From assembly GCA_002966495.1 (NCBI GenBank), contig CP016490.1, forward strand, positions 620,001 through 684,000: DNA of 64,000 nucleotides, in the 5' to 3' direction. The position numbers and the translations under genes are program-made. Below the pieces are notes generated by a model. It was given only the letters and a program-made list of their open reading frames with translations, was not told the origin of the DNA and did not search any database. Each line of letters starts with the position of its first letter. The first letter of the stretch is position 1. This stretch comes from Halomonas sp. GFAJ-1 (GTDB lineage Bacteria > Pseudomonadota > Gammaproteobacteria > Pseudomonadales > Halomonadaceae). Shown here in pieces: positions 1 to 8,278 of the stretch.

Positions 1-120
1 TGAACGCGTCTTACAATACTACTGATCTTCGTCATACTTAGCCTCCTCTATTTGCACGCTAATTTTTCGCCTACACCGTGCTACGCTTAGCGCTACTGCT
101 CCTCTTGATAGGCTTTCGCC

Positions 121-780
121 ATGCATGCTTTTCGTCTTATTGCCACCTTGGTTACCACCTTGGTGATCGCCCTGCCTGCGCATTCACAAACCCAGGCAGA
201 TTGGGCGGCTTACGACGAGGTATTTGAAAACGGGGCGCGCCACGCAACGTGGTGGGATGCGGGCTGGACGGGTATTTACGCAACTAGCTTAGTGGTCAAT
301 GCTTATCAGTCCAGCGAGGCGAATAGCCGTAACGACCGCTTTGATGCGCGGGTGGGCACTATAAAGTCCGCCTTGGCACTGGGTGGGATGTTGGCTGACC
401 GCCAGCCACACCAAGCGGCACTGGTTGAGTATGAGCGTTTAAAAGCACGTGGCGAGCTAAGCGGTGTACAGGCGTTAGGGTTGGAGCTTGCTCAAGCTGA
501 ACAGGCACGCTACGGCGTTGAGGCGCGCATTAGCTCGCTAGTAGTCAACACCCTTGCCGGGGCTGTGATTGCCGCTGATGGCCGCGAGCGGGACGGTGCG
601 GTGAACTTTGCTACCGGCATGTTAATCAACGAGCTGCAAATCTGGACCCAGCCCAACCAAGCATCAAGCGCGATTAACCGCTTTCAGCCTGCCCGCATGT
701 CGTTAGGGCCTGTTACGCTAAATGGCGAGTACGCACTGCTTATCTCCCCGCAACACATTGGCGCCACATGGCGCTACTAG
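121..780 (+). CDS. exported protein of unknown function
   Basis: Encodes 219 residues that I do not recognise. Residues 1-23 form a plausible signal peptide: a basic residue near the start, a hydrophobic stretch rich in L, V and T, then an AHS-Q type cleavage region. The mature part is mostly alanine-rich and probably helical, with two hydrophobic patches near residues 110-160. The ATG at 121 is the first start after in-frame stops at about 88 and 106, and no strong ribosome binding site precedes it. It stands alone ahead of two terminator-like hairpins, so it is probably not part of the zinc operon that follows. The coding call rests on length, the signal peptide and sensible codon use. Confidence 0.7.
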   Translation: MHAFRLIATLVTTLVIALPAHSQTQADWAAYDEVFENGARHATWWDAGWTGIYATSLVVNAYQSSEANSRNDRFDARVGTIKSALALGGMLADRQPHQAALVEYERLKARGELSGVQALGLELAQAEQARYGVEARISSLVVNTLAGAVIAADGRERDGAVNFATGMLINELQIWTQPNQASSAINRFQPARMSLGPVTLNGEYALLISPQHIGATWRY

Positions 781-789
781 CACTTTTCC

Positions 790-817
790 GGCACTTCTCT
801 ACCGTTAGTGCTTTTTT
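790..817 (+). terminator. possible terminator after the exported protein gene
   Basis: A five- to six-base inverted repeat (GCACT...AGTGC, 791-795 with 807-811) is followed by a run of six T. The stem is short, so this is a weak rho-independent terminator candidate. Confidence 0.4.
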
Positions 818-849
818 CACACCATATTTGCCATTGTCAGTACGGTGGG

Positions 850-878
850 GGCGCGTAAAATACGCGCCAAACTTTTTT
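850..878 (+). terminator. rho-independent terminator upstream of the znu operon
   Basis: A 7-bp GC-rich stem GGCGCGT/ACGCGCC (850-856 with 862-868) with a five-base A/T loop is followed by AAAC and six T. It would separate transcription of the 121-780 gene from the zinc operon. Confidence 0.6.
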
Positions 879-885
879 GTTTTAT

Positions 886-911
886 TAAACGTTATGTTAT
901 AACTTATTAAT
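886..911 (+). promoter_or_regulatory. Zur-like operator and promoter region of the znu operon
   Basis: An AT-rich imperfect palindrome around GTTATGTTATAAC lies 18-40 bp before the first ORF of the zinc operon. Gammaproteobacterial Zur boxes centre on a TGTTATA-type half-site repeated in inverted orientation, which fits. A -10-like TATAAC (898-903) falls inside the palindrome, so bound Zur would block RNA polymerase. Assignment is by eye; no zur gene is in the window. Confidence 0.55.
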
Positions 912-928
912 CGTAGACGGAGTCATCC

Positions 929-1078
929 ATGAGCGAGCGAACGCATCGCCATAATCGCGAAGGGCCCTGCCACTTTTCACTGATGTCACTTTCCGCCACC
1001 AAACGGCTTGGCTTAGTGGTTCTGCCGCTGCTGGTGCTGTGGGGGTTGGTGGTCTGGGCGGGTGGGTGGCCATTATGA
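929..1078 (+). CDS. small single-span membrane protein ahead of znuC
   Basis: A 49-residue ORF with a clear Shine-Dalgarno sequence (ACGGAG about 7 bases before the ATG at 929). The first 25 residues are polar and His/Arg-rich (MSERTHRHNREG...). Residues 28-47 form one hydrophobic segment rich in L, V and W. Its TGA overlaps the znuC start as ATGA (1075-1078), a typical translational-coupling junction. It is the first gene behind the Zur-like box, so it should be made under zinc starvation with the transporter. I know no family for it. It could be an accessory subunit of the ZnuBC permease or simply a leader ORF that couples translation. Confidence 0.55.
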   Translation: MSERTHRHNREGPCHFSLMSLSATKRLGLVVLPLLVLWGLVVWAGGWPL

Positions 1079-1809
1079 GCAAGCCCACCCTTTCACGCTT
1101 GGAACTGCATGACCTCCACCTTGCCCAGGGCGGGCGCACCGTACTCGAGCATGTAGACGGTGATTTTAAACCCGGCGCGATTAGCGCTCTGATTGGCGCC
1201 AATGGCGCCGGTAAAAGCACCCTGATTCAAGCCATTATGGGCGAGTTACGGCCTACCAGCGGCAAAGTAGTGTGCACGGTTGATAAAGCCCGCCGTGCGT
1301 GGCTACCTCAACAGTTGGCGCTAGACCTGACCTTCCCCATGAGTGTGGAAGAGCTGGTAATGACCGGCAGCTGGCCAAGCCACGGGGCGCTAAAAGGCTA
1401 CTGCGCGGCGCATTATCGTAAGGGCCGCGAAATTATGGCGCGGCTGGGTATTTCCCACTTGGCCCACCGGCCGCTAGGTGAGCTTTCCGGTGGCCAACGC
1501 CAGCGGGCCCTGATTGGCCGCACCCTCATGCAGGAAGCTGAGCTACTACTGCTTGATGAACCGTTTGCCAACGTGGATAGCGATACAGTGGATATTTTGA
1601 TTCGCATTTTGCGCCAAATGGCCGACGACGGCACCACGATTATCGTGGTGTTGCACGATATGGATCATTTGCGCCGCTTGGCAGATGAGGTGCTGATGCT
1701 AAACGGTGGGCATGCGCGTTGGATGGCGCCAAGTGCGCTTAACCACCAGCATGCGCCAGCACAGGTGGTGCCATTTACCTTAGGGGGGCATCATGCTGGC
1801 ACTGCTTGA
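1075..1809 (+). CDS. znuC: zinc ABC transporter ATP-binding protein ZnuC
   Basis: A 244-residue ABC ATPase that powers high-affinity zinc import with ZnuB and ZnuA at the inner membrane. Walker A is GANGAGKST (41-49), the Q-loop is near residues 79-80, the signature LSGGQRQ is at 137-143, Walker B LLLLDEP at 157-163 and the switch histidine at 194. The start is placed at 1075, not at the in-frame ATG at 1039, because 1075 overlaps the stop of the preceding small ORF and begins at the family N-terminus. The C-terminus is short and histidine-containing. It overlaps znuB by 17 bp. All catalytic motifs are intact. Confidence 0.95.
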   Translation: MSKPTLSRLELHDLHLAQGGRTVLEHVDGDFKPGAISALIGANGAGKSTLIQAIMGELRPTSGKVVCTVDKARRAWLPQQLALDLTFPMSVEELVMTGSWPSHGALKGYCAAHYRKGREIMARLGISHLAHRPLGELSGGQRQRALIGRTLMQEAELLLLDEPFANVDSDTVDILIRILRQMADDGTTIIVVLHDMDHLRRLADEVLMLNGGHARWMAPSALNHQHAPAQVVPFTLGGHHAGTA

Positions 1810-2674
1810 TGCGTGGTTTATTGCGCCCTTCGATTACGGGTTTATGCGCCGTGCCGTGGTAGGTGGTTTAGCGCTTTCATTAGCGGCCCCGCCCCTTGGG
1901 GTGTTCTTGGTGCTGCGCGGTATGAGCTTGATTGGCGATGCCATGGCCCATGCCATTCTGCCCGGTGTGGCGCTAGGTTTTCTGCTGGCGGGCTTTTCGC
2001 TCCCCATTATGAGCGTTGGGGGCGTGCTGTTTGGGCTGCTGGTGGCACTGCTGGCGGGGGCGGTTTCCAAAATGGGCGGGCAGCGGGAAGACGCTGCCAT
2101 GGCGAGCTTCTTTATTATCTCGCTGGCCGCTGGGGTAATGCTGATCTCGATTGGCGGCAGCAGCGTGGATTTAACCCACGTGCTGTTTGGCTCAATTTTG
2201 GCGATTAATTCCACGGCGCTGGTGCTGATTGCTTCGATCAGCACGCTGATAGTGCTGACCTTGGCAGTGATTTTCCGCGCACTGGTGGTGGAGTGCTTGG
2301 ACCCTCTGTTCCTACGTGGGCAAAGCGGCCGCAGCGGCTGGGTACACAGCGTGTTCTTGGGGCTGCTGGTGCTGAATTTAACCGCCGGCTTTCAAACCCT
2401 GGGCACATTGATGGCCGTGGGGCTGATGATGCTGCCCGCGACATCGGCACGTTTTTGGAGCAAGCGCCTAGAGGGCTTGATCGGCATTGCCATTGTGTTG
2501 GCAATGATCGCGAGCACAGGCGGGTTGCTGCTCTCGTTTCACCTGGATATTCCCTCTGGGCCGAGCATTATTTTGCTGGCAGGGGTGGGGTATCTACTGT
2601 CGGCACTGTTCGGCCGCTACCACAGCTTAGCCGCTAAGCTGCGGCGTAAAACAACGCCGCTTGCGCTTGAATAG
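1793..2674 (+). CDS. znuB: zinc ABC transporter permease ZnuB
   Basis: A 293-residue ABC-3 family permease with about eight hydrophobic segments spread from residue 20 to 275, forming the membrane channel of the ZnuABC importer. Typical family stretches are visible, such as LVLRGMSLIGDAMAHAILPG near residues 39-58, which faces the ATPase, and a TLMAVGLMMLP segment near residue 205. The start overlaps the end of znuC, as expected for a coupled operon. The 41-bp gap to znuA carries a ribosome binding site (TAAGGAG) for the next gene. Confidence 0.95.
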   Translation: MLALLDAWFIAPFDYGFMRRAVVGGLALSLAAPPLGVFLVLRGMSLIGDAMAHAILPGVALGFLLAGFSLPIMSVGGVLFGLLVALLAGAVSKMGGQREDAAMASFFIISLAAGVMLISIGGSSVDLTHVLFGSILAINSTALVLIASISTLIVLTLAVIFRALVVECLDPLFLRGQSGRSGWVHSVFLGLLVLNLTAGFQTLGTLMAVGLMMLPATSARFWSKRLEGLIGIAIVLAMIASTGGLLLSFHLDIPSGPSIILLAGVGYLLSALFGRYHSLAAKLRRKTTPLALE

Positions 2675-2715
2675 GTGCCATCACGTTTATTACTTAAAAT
2701 GGTAAGGAGTGTTGT

Positions 2716-3831
<1,116 letters not shown>

Positions 3832-3850
3832 ACGTCACTGCACACGTTTA

Positions 3851-3877
3851 AAACCGCCGAACAGGCGGTTTTTTTTG
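3851..3877 (+). terminator. terminator of the znu operon
   Basis: Stem AAACCGCC/GGCGGTTT (3851-3858 with 3864-3871) with a five-base loop runs into a stretch of eight T. It lies 20 bp after the znuA stop. Confidence 0.9.
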
Positions 3878-3951
3878 CATTGCATTTTAGCCCTGGGATA
3901 AGGAGACTTGTCAGTAATCCCTCGTCTTCACCCCAGCAAAGAGCCCTTACC

Positions 3952-4647
3952 ATGCGCCTGAACGCCGATTTTAGCCACTTTGCCTGTGTTACGCCGGAAG
4001 AATATCGTTGGGTAGCGTCTCCCAGCGCGGGCGTGGAACGGATGATGTTAGACCGCGTTGGCGATGAAGTAGCCAGGGCCACCAGCCTGGTGCGCTACGC
4101 GCCCAACAGCCAGTTTAGCCATCACACCCATGGCGGCGGTGAGGAAATCTTGGTGCTTGAGGGGGTATTTGCCGATGAGCATGGCCGCTACCCCGCTGGC
4201 AGCTATTTACGCAACCCGATTGGTACTGGGCATACACCCCAGATTGGCAACGAAGGCGCGTTAATTCTGGTTAAGCTGCATCAATTTGATAAAGATGACC
4301 TTCTGCAACTTGCCGTCCCCGCCCACCGCCTGCCCTGGCAGCCTGACCGCCGCGCTGGCCTTACTTATAAAATGCTGCATACCTACCACTCAGAACAGTA
4401 TGGCCCAGAGCGGGTAAGCCTGGAGCGCTGGGAAGCCGACGTAACAGTCTCCTACCCTACTCTTAGCGGCGGGTTAGAGCTCTTTGTACTGGAAGGGTCG
4501 CTGTGGGAAGGCAGCACCGAGTACCCTGCCGGCAGCTGGTGCCGCTACCCCGCTGGCGCCGCACTTCAACTTCAAGCAGGCGGCAGTGGTGCACAGCTTT
4601 ATTTAAAACGCGGCCATTTGGCCGCCGTTAATCTATCAAACCTATAA
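3952..4647 (+). CDS. ChrR-type double cupin protein
   Basis: Encodes 231 residues with two cupin folds. The first carries the metal-site pattern HHTHGGGEEILVLEG near residues 64-78 followed by a later histidine (GTGHTP), closely resembling the C-terminal cupin of the anti-sigma factor ChrR. The second (residues about 135-225) keeps the ELFVLEGSLWEG core but lacks the HxH pair, so only the first is likely to bind metal. No zinc-binding anti-sigma N-terminal domain and no sigma-factor gene are nearby, so an anti-sigma role is doubtful. The start at 3952 follows AAAGAG. The 3' end overlaps the convergent gene by 20 bp. Confidence 0.8.
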   Translation: MRLNADFSHFACVTPEEYRWVASPSAGVERMMLDRVGDEVARATSLVRYAPNSQFSHHTHGGGEEILVLEGVFADEHGRYPAGSYLRNPIGTGHTPQIGNEGALILVKLHQFDKDDLLQLAVPAHRLPWQPDRRAGLTYKMLHTYHSEQYGPERVSLERWEADVTVSYPTLSGGLELFVLEGSLWEGSTEYPAGSWCRYPAGAALQLQAGGSGAQLYLKRGHLAAVNLSNL

Positions 4648-4993
4648 ATGGCAGTAGCGTGATCAGGATAATCATCACAACGGCTACCATAACCAGCAAC
4701 ACTTGAAACGGATGCGCGGCCAAGCGCCGCCATAGCGTTGGCGCTTCTCCCCTGGCAGCGGCATCATCATACGCTTGCCGAGCCTTCACTTGGCGTTCAG
4801 CCTGGTACTCTGCCAACGCTGCCTCTGCTGCTTCACGTTGGTGGGGGTTGCGAAGCCAGATAGCATCTACCCCCAGGCGAAAAAAACCCGCCTGGGTTTC
4901 GTAGATGTCAAAGCCGCGTTCACCCAGTAGTTGGCGAACTTCCAGCGCCTCTTCATCCGTCACGTGTCGTAGCCGAAATAACAAATGGGCCAT
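4628..4993 (-). CDS. DUF6164-type small membrane protein
   Basis: A 121-residue protein. An N-terminal soluble part (residues 1-60, MAHLLFRLRHV...) resembles a small alpha/beta domain, a charged helix follows (60-90), and one hydrophobic C-terminal span (about 97-118) ends in a short periplasmic or cytoplasmic tail. I recognise it as the DUF6164 family, which has no known function. It is convergent with the cupin gene and lies one base from the stop of glyoxalase I, which is on the same strand, so gloA and this gene are probably co-transcribed. Confidence 0.75.
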   Translation of the reverse strand: MAHLLFRLRHVTDEEALEVRQLLGERGFDIYETQAGFFRLGVDAIWLRNPHQREAAEAALAEYQAERQVKARQAYDDAAARGEAPTLWRRLAAHPFQVLLVMVAVVMIILITLLPFIGLID

Positions 4994-4994
4994 A

Positions 4995-5528
4995 TTAGTC
5001 GCCCATCGCCGCCATGCGGTCTGCCTGAATCACTTCAATCCAGTAGCCATCTGCGTCTTTGACGAAAATAACGTCCTTCATTTTGCCCTGGTCGGCACGC
5101 TTAACAAAGGTAACGTTATGCTCGTCAAACCATGCTTGGGCGGCTTCCAAATTCGGTACGTTAAAACAGATATGCCCAAAACCTTGCGGCTCTGCATTGC
5201 CATCGTGATAAGCAAAATCTTGCTGGTTTTCGGTGCCCCAGTTATGCGTTAGCTCTAGCAGGCCTTTTTGGCTGAATGTCCAGGCGGTACGCGCCTGGGT
5301 CTCTTCGGGTACGTTATCCCCCGCGGCCACATTACCTAGAAAATAGAGCGAAAACTGCATCTCCTCAAAGTCCAGGCGCCTTAATACCTGCATACCAAAT
5401 ACCTTCGAGTAGAACGCCAGAGCACGCTCGGGGTCCTTCACCCGCAGCATGGTGTGATTTAAGCAAAACCCTTGGGTTTGCGGTGCGACGGGGGCAACCC
5501 CTGGGTGCTGTTCACCTTTAAACGACAT
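4995..5528 (-). CDS. gloA: lactoylglutathione lyase (glyoxalase I)
   Basis: A 177-residue class I glyoxalase that isomerises the hemithioacetal of methylglyoxal and glutathione to S-lactoylglutathione. The four metal ligands of the family are in place: H in NHTMLRV (about residue 24), E in LLELTHNW, H in GFGHICFNV and E in YWIEVIQ. The length and the insert around the central loop match the longer, usually zinc-dependent Pseudomonas/eukaryote-like type. The start at 5528 is preferred over a longer in-frame form because AGGAGAG sits just upstream and residue 1 begins the conserved region. Probably co-transcribed with the DUF6164 gene. Confidence 0.93.
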   Translation of the reverse strand: MSFKGEQHPGVAPVAPQTQGFCLNHTMLRVKDPERALAFYSKVFGMQVLRRLDFEEMQFSLYFLGNVAAGDNVPEETQARTAWTFSQKGLLELTHNWGTENQQDFAYHDGNAEPQGFGHICFNVPNLEAAQAWFDEHNVTFVKRADQGKMKDVIFVKDADGYWIEVIQADRMAAMGD

Positions 5529-5718
5529 GGGTCTCTCCTGCTGCTGAATTAACCAATACAAAATACCCTAGAGGGGCGTAAATACTTTGACGAAGCGGTT
5601 ACTTTGCACAAGGCTTTAGAGTGCTGAACATCATCACCTCATAAAGCGCTTTTCTACCTCAACGATACTTTATGAAGGCAGCATTTAGCGAATTCTAGCC
5701 TTTACCAAAGGAGACCGC

Positions 5719-6093
5719 ATGTCCCGTGACCGTAATGTACTGGGTGAGCCGCTAACTCCCTGCTGCCACTCTCCTAAAACTGGGTTCTACCGCGATGGTT
5801 TTTGCCGCGTGGGGGCCGATGATGCAGGCGTTCACTCAGTGTGCGCCATGGTGACAGAAGAGTTTTTAGCTTTCTCACATGCCCAAGGTAACGACTTAAT
5901 CACCCCTCGCCCTGAGCATAAATTTCCCGGTTTAACACCTGGCGACCGCTGGTGCCTCTGCGCCCACCGCTGGGCCGAAGCCGCTCAGGTGGGTCTTGCG
6001 CCACCGGTGATTCTTTCCAGCACCCATGAGCGGACGCTAGAAATTATTCCGCTGATTAAGCTTCAGCAGCATGCTCTGGACGCAGTGCGTTAA
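5719..6093 (+). CDS. DUF2237 family protein
   Basis: A 124-residue cytoplasmic protein of the DUF2237 family: opening RNVLGEPLTPCC, TGFYRDGFC (about 22-30), the central VCAMVTEEFLAFS, and the GDRWCLCAHRW motif near residues 76-86. These cysteines and tryptophans are the conserved family positions. The biochemical role is unknown. A strong Shine-Dalgarno (AAAGGAG) lies 5-6 bases before the ATG. It stands alone, with no operon partner. Confidence 0.85.
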   Translation: MSRDRNVLGEPLTPCCHSPKTGFYRDGFCRVGADDAGVHSVCAMVTEEFLAFSHAQGNDLITPRPEHKFPGLTPGDRWCLCAHRWAEAAQVGLAPPVILSSTHERTLEIIPLIKLQQHALDAVR

Positions 6094-6264
6094 CCACAAA
6101 GCCGTACAATCGATATATAGTGACTGGAAATTTTATGCAAATCTTCTACACTTGCGTATCAAATGCTTTACAAAACGATTCTAAACCGGTCTCCTTAGAG
6201 ACAACTAACTTTCTCTTTAACAACCGTTAGATGACCCGCGAGCGGGGTCAATCTGGAGCTTGTC

Positions 6265-6609
6265 ATGACTGCAATCGATATGACCCTGGGCGACCGACTA
6301 ACGCTGAAGCAGCTGTCTCATGTGCTGCAAAACGGCTTTTCACCGATAGTGGAAGTCGAGTCGATGGATGGTATCTACAAAGTACGCTTTCACCACGCTA
6401 ATGGCGTCTCTGATTTATGCAACAGTGAAGGTCACGTCAGCACTTTTATGGGCACCGGTGAAATCCGCGATGCCCTTGGTCAACTAGGGCTAACACACGG
6501 TGTGCTTACCTTTGCCGACCAGTGCGGCGATGAGATGATCGGTGTGGAAGGCAAAGCGATAACGCCGGACGAGATGCTTACCTATGGAACGCGTATCTCC
6601 TTTCGGTAG
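6265..6609 (+). CDS. DUF6482-like protein of unknown function
   Basis: A 114-residue acidic protein with no signal peptide or membrane span. The stretch VEVESMDGIYKVRFHHANGV (about 29-48) and the following polar segments recall small DUF6482 proteins of Halomonas and Pseudomonas, which combine a basic or acidic beta-rich N-terminus with a short C-terminal sheet. The family assignment is from memory and tentative. CTGGAGC lies 8-9 bases before the ATG. Monocistronic, upstream of the TPP riboswitch. Confidence 0.6.
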   Translation: MTAIDMTLGDRLTLKQLSHVLQNGFSPIVEVESMDGIYKVRFHHANGVSDLCNSEGHVSTFMGTGEIRDALGQLGLTHGVLTFADQCGDEMIGVEGKAITPDEMLTYGTRISFR

Positions 6610-6703
6610 TCACGTACTTAGCTAGTCTCGTAGCTGCCCGTTTTTGGAAAGCACTTCCGGCAACCCAAAGCTTTACAGATCCGTTTAAGCCAAGGATAGT
6701 AGG

Positions 6704-6792
6704 CCCGACGACAGGGGCGCCGTTATGACGGCTGAGAAGCACCCTTTGAACCTGAACCGGATAACACCGGCGTAGGGAGTCGTGGTGCCCCT
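6704..6792 (+). promoter_or_regulatory. TPP riboswitch (THI element)
   Basis: All hallmark elements appear in order: a closing helix (CGAC 6706-6709 with GTCG 6779-6782), GGGG, the CTGAGA sequence (about 6731-6736) leading into ACCC, TTGAACCTGA (about 6746-6755), and the distal ACCGG/GCGTAGGGA arm. It sits directly upstream of thiM, so thiamine pyrophosphate should switch off thiM-thiE. Confidence 0.95.
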
Positions 6793-6798
6793 ACACCA

Positions 6799-6814
6799 CC
6801 TCCCTGCCGGGAGG
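6799..6814 (+). promoter_or_regulatory. Shine-Dalgarno-sequestering hairpin of the TPP riboswitch
   Basis: CCTCCC (6799-6804) pairs perfectly with GGGAGG (6809-6814) around a TGCC loop. GGGAGG is the ribosome binding site of thiM, five bases before its ATG. This is a ready-made expression platform acting on translation: TPP binding would leave the hairpin formed and the start closed. Confidence 0.75.
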
Positions 6815-6819
6815 ATGCT

Positions 6820-7644
6820 ATGACCTCACGCTCCTTGAGCGATTACCCCCTAGGCGGTTATCTTGAAGCACTGCGTTCCTCTACGCCGCTAGTGCACTGC
6901 ATAACCAACTATGTGGCGATGAACAGCACCGCCAACATACTGCTCGCCGCCGGCGCATCCCCTGCCATGCTTCACGCCATTGAAGAAGTCGCCGACTTTA
7001 CGGCGATTGCTGGCGCGTTATCAATCAATATAGGCACTATCTCCTCTACCTGGGCGGACACCATGCTAGTGGCTGCGAAAACGGCCCATCTCCAAGACAT
7101 CCCATGGGTATTAGATCCAGTTGCCGTGGGTGCCACACGCTTTCGCCAAACGCTATGTGCTGAGTTACTCACCTACCAGCCGACGGTGATTCGTGGCAAT
7201 GCGTCAGAGATCCTAGCGCTTGGAGGGTTAGCTGGCCAAGGGCGCGGGGTAGATGCCACCGCCTCTACCCAAGATGCTTTTACCGGGGCTATTGCGCTTG
7301 CCCAACGCCATGGCTGTGTAGTGGCGATGACCGGCCTAGAGGACTTTGTGACCAACGGCCACCACCACTATCGCCTCACAGGTGGCCATGCGCTGATGCC
7401 TAAAGTAACCACCCTAGGGTGTGGCCTAAGCGCCTTGGTAGCAGGCTTTGTAGCGTCAAATCGTGAGCGCCCTTTTGAAGCAAGCATCGCCGCGCTAGCC
7501 TGCTTTGCCCTGGCAGGTAACCGAGCGGGAGAACATGCCACCGGCCCTGGCAGTTTTCAAGTCGCGCTATTAGATGCGCTGTATCAACTCACCCCCAATG
7601 ACCTTTCTACCTTTGCCCAACTGGAGGCAGTGCATGCCGTTTGA
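6820..7644 (+). CDS. thiM: hydroxyethylthiazole kinase ThiM
   Basis: A 274-residue ribokinase-fold enzyme that phosphorylates 4-methyl-5-(2-hydroxyethyl)thiazole in thiamine salvage. Family stretches: PLVHCITNYVAMNSTAN (about 23-39), PWVLDPVAVGATRFR (about 95-109), a nucleotide-site TVIRGNASEI near 121-130, and the catalytic-cysteine motif TTLGCGLSALVAGF (about 197-210), in which family members usually have GTGC and here GCGL is read. It is the first gene under the TPP riboswitch and overlaps thiE by 11 bp. No thiD lies beside it, unlike the E. coli thiMD operon. Confidence 0.93.
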   Translation: MTSRSLSDYPLGGYLEALRSSTPLVHCITNYVAMNSTANILLAAGASPAMLHAIEEVADFTAIAGALSINIGTISSTWADTMLVAAKTAHLQDIPWVLDPVAVGATRFRQTLCAELLTYQPTVIRGNASEILALGGLAGQGRGVDATASTQDAFTGAIALAQRHGCVVAMTGLEDFVTNGHHHYRLTGGHALMPKVTTLGCGLSALVAGFVASNRERPFEASIAALACFALAGNRAGEHATGPGSFQVALLDALYQLTPNDLSTFAQLEAVHAV

Positions 7645-8278
7645 TCTCTCGCTTTACTTAGTAACCGACGCGAACCTTTGCGCCTCTTTTGGCCTAGAGC
7701 AGACGGTAGCGGCCGCGGTGCAGGGCGGTGTCACTATCGTGCAGCTACGCGACAAGCACGCCAGCGACGCGCAGATGATTGCCCAGGCTAAACGCTTGAA
7801 AGCGCTGCTTGCGGGAAGCGGCGTGCCGCTGATTATTAACGACCGCCTAAACGTAGCCCTAGAAAGTGAAGCCGATGGCCTGCACCTGGGCCAAAGCGAT
7901 ACAGCAGTGCAGGAAGCACGCCAAGCGCTAGGCCCTAACGCCATTATCGGCCTCTCCATTAATACGCTCCCCCAACTACAGGCCGCGCCGGTTGAGCTAC
8001 TGGACTACGTGGGCTTAGGACCCGTATTCGCCACGGGCAGTAAGCAAGACCACGCCCAACCGATTGGCTTTGATGGACTGGCACAGTTGGCTGAAGTTTG
8101 CCCGCTGCCCAGCGTGGCGATTGGTGGTCTAAAGGCTGAGCACGCAGCGCACGTTAAAACCGCAGGCGCCAATGGCCTTGCGGTGATTTCAGCCATCTGT
8201 GGTCAGCCAGACCCGCGCCAGGCGGCGCAGGCGTTTTCAGCGGTGGAGCAGACTCAGGAAGCAGGAATTCCTAGCTGA
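7634..8278 (+). CDS. thiE: thiamine-phosphate synthase ThiE
   Basis: A 214-residue TIM-barrel enzyme that joins hydroxymethylpyrimidine pyrophosphate to thiazole phosphate to make thiamine phosphate. Motifs: YLVTD (8-12), VQLRDK for pyrophosphate and Mg (about 36-41), LIINDRLNVAL (about 69-79), GLHLGQSD (about 86-93), GLGPVFATGSK (about 131-141) and AIGGL near 167-171. The ATG at 7634 is chosen over an upstream in-frame ATG because GGAGG precedes it and residue 1 starts the conserved domain. Translationally coupled to thiM. The 3' end overlaps the convergent trhP gene by 25 bp. Confidence 0.93.
   Translation: MPFDLSLYLVTDANLCASFGLEQTVAAAVQGGVTIVQLRDKHASDAQMIAQAKRLKALLAGSGVPLIINDRLNVALESEADGLHLGQSDTAVQEARQALGPNAIIGLSINTLPQLQAAPVELLDYVGLGPVFATGSKQDHAQPIGFDGLAQLAEVCPLPSVAIGGLKAEHAAHVKTAGANGLAVISAICGQPDPRQAAQAFSAVEQTQEAGIPS

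Noticed and set aside
1..120. Upstream gene tail at the window edge
   Set aside because: All plus-strand frames hit stops within the first 90 bases, and nothing identifies a gene. No call is made.
1039..1074. Upstream in-frame ATG of znuC at 1039
   Set aside because: It lies inside the small ORF, lacks a ribosome site and adds a non-conserved glycine-rich extension.
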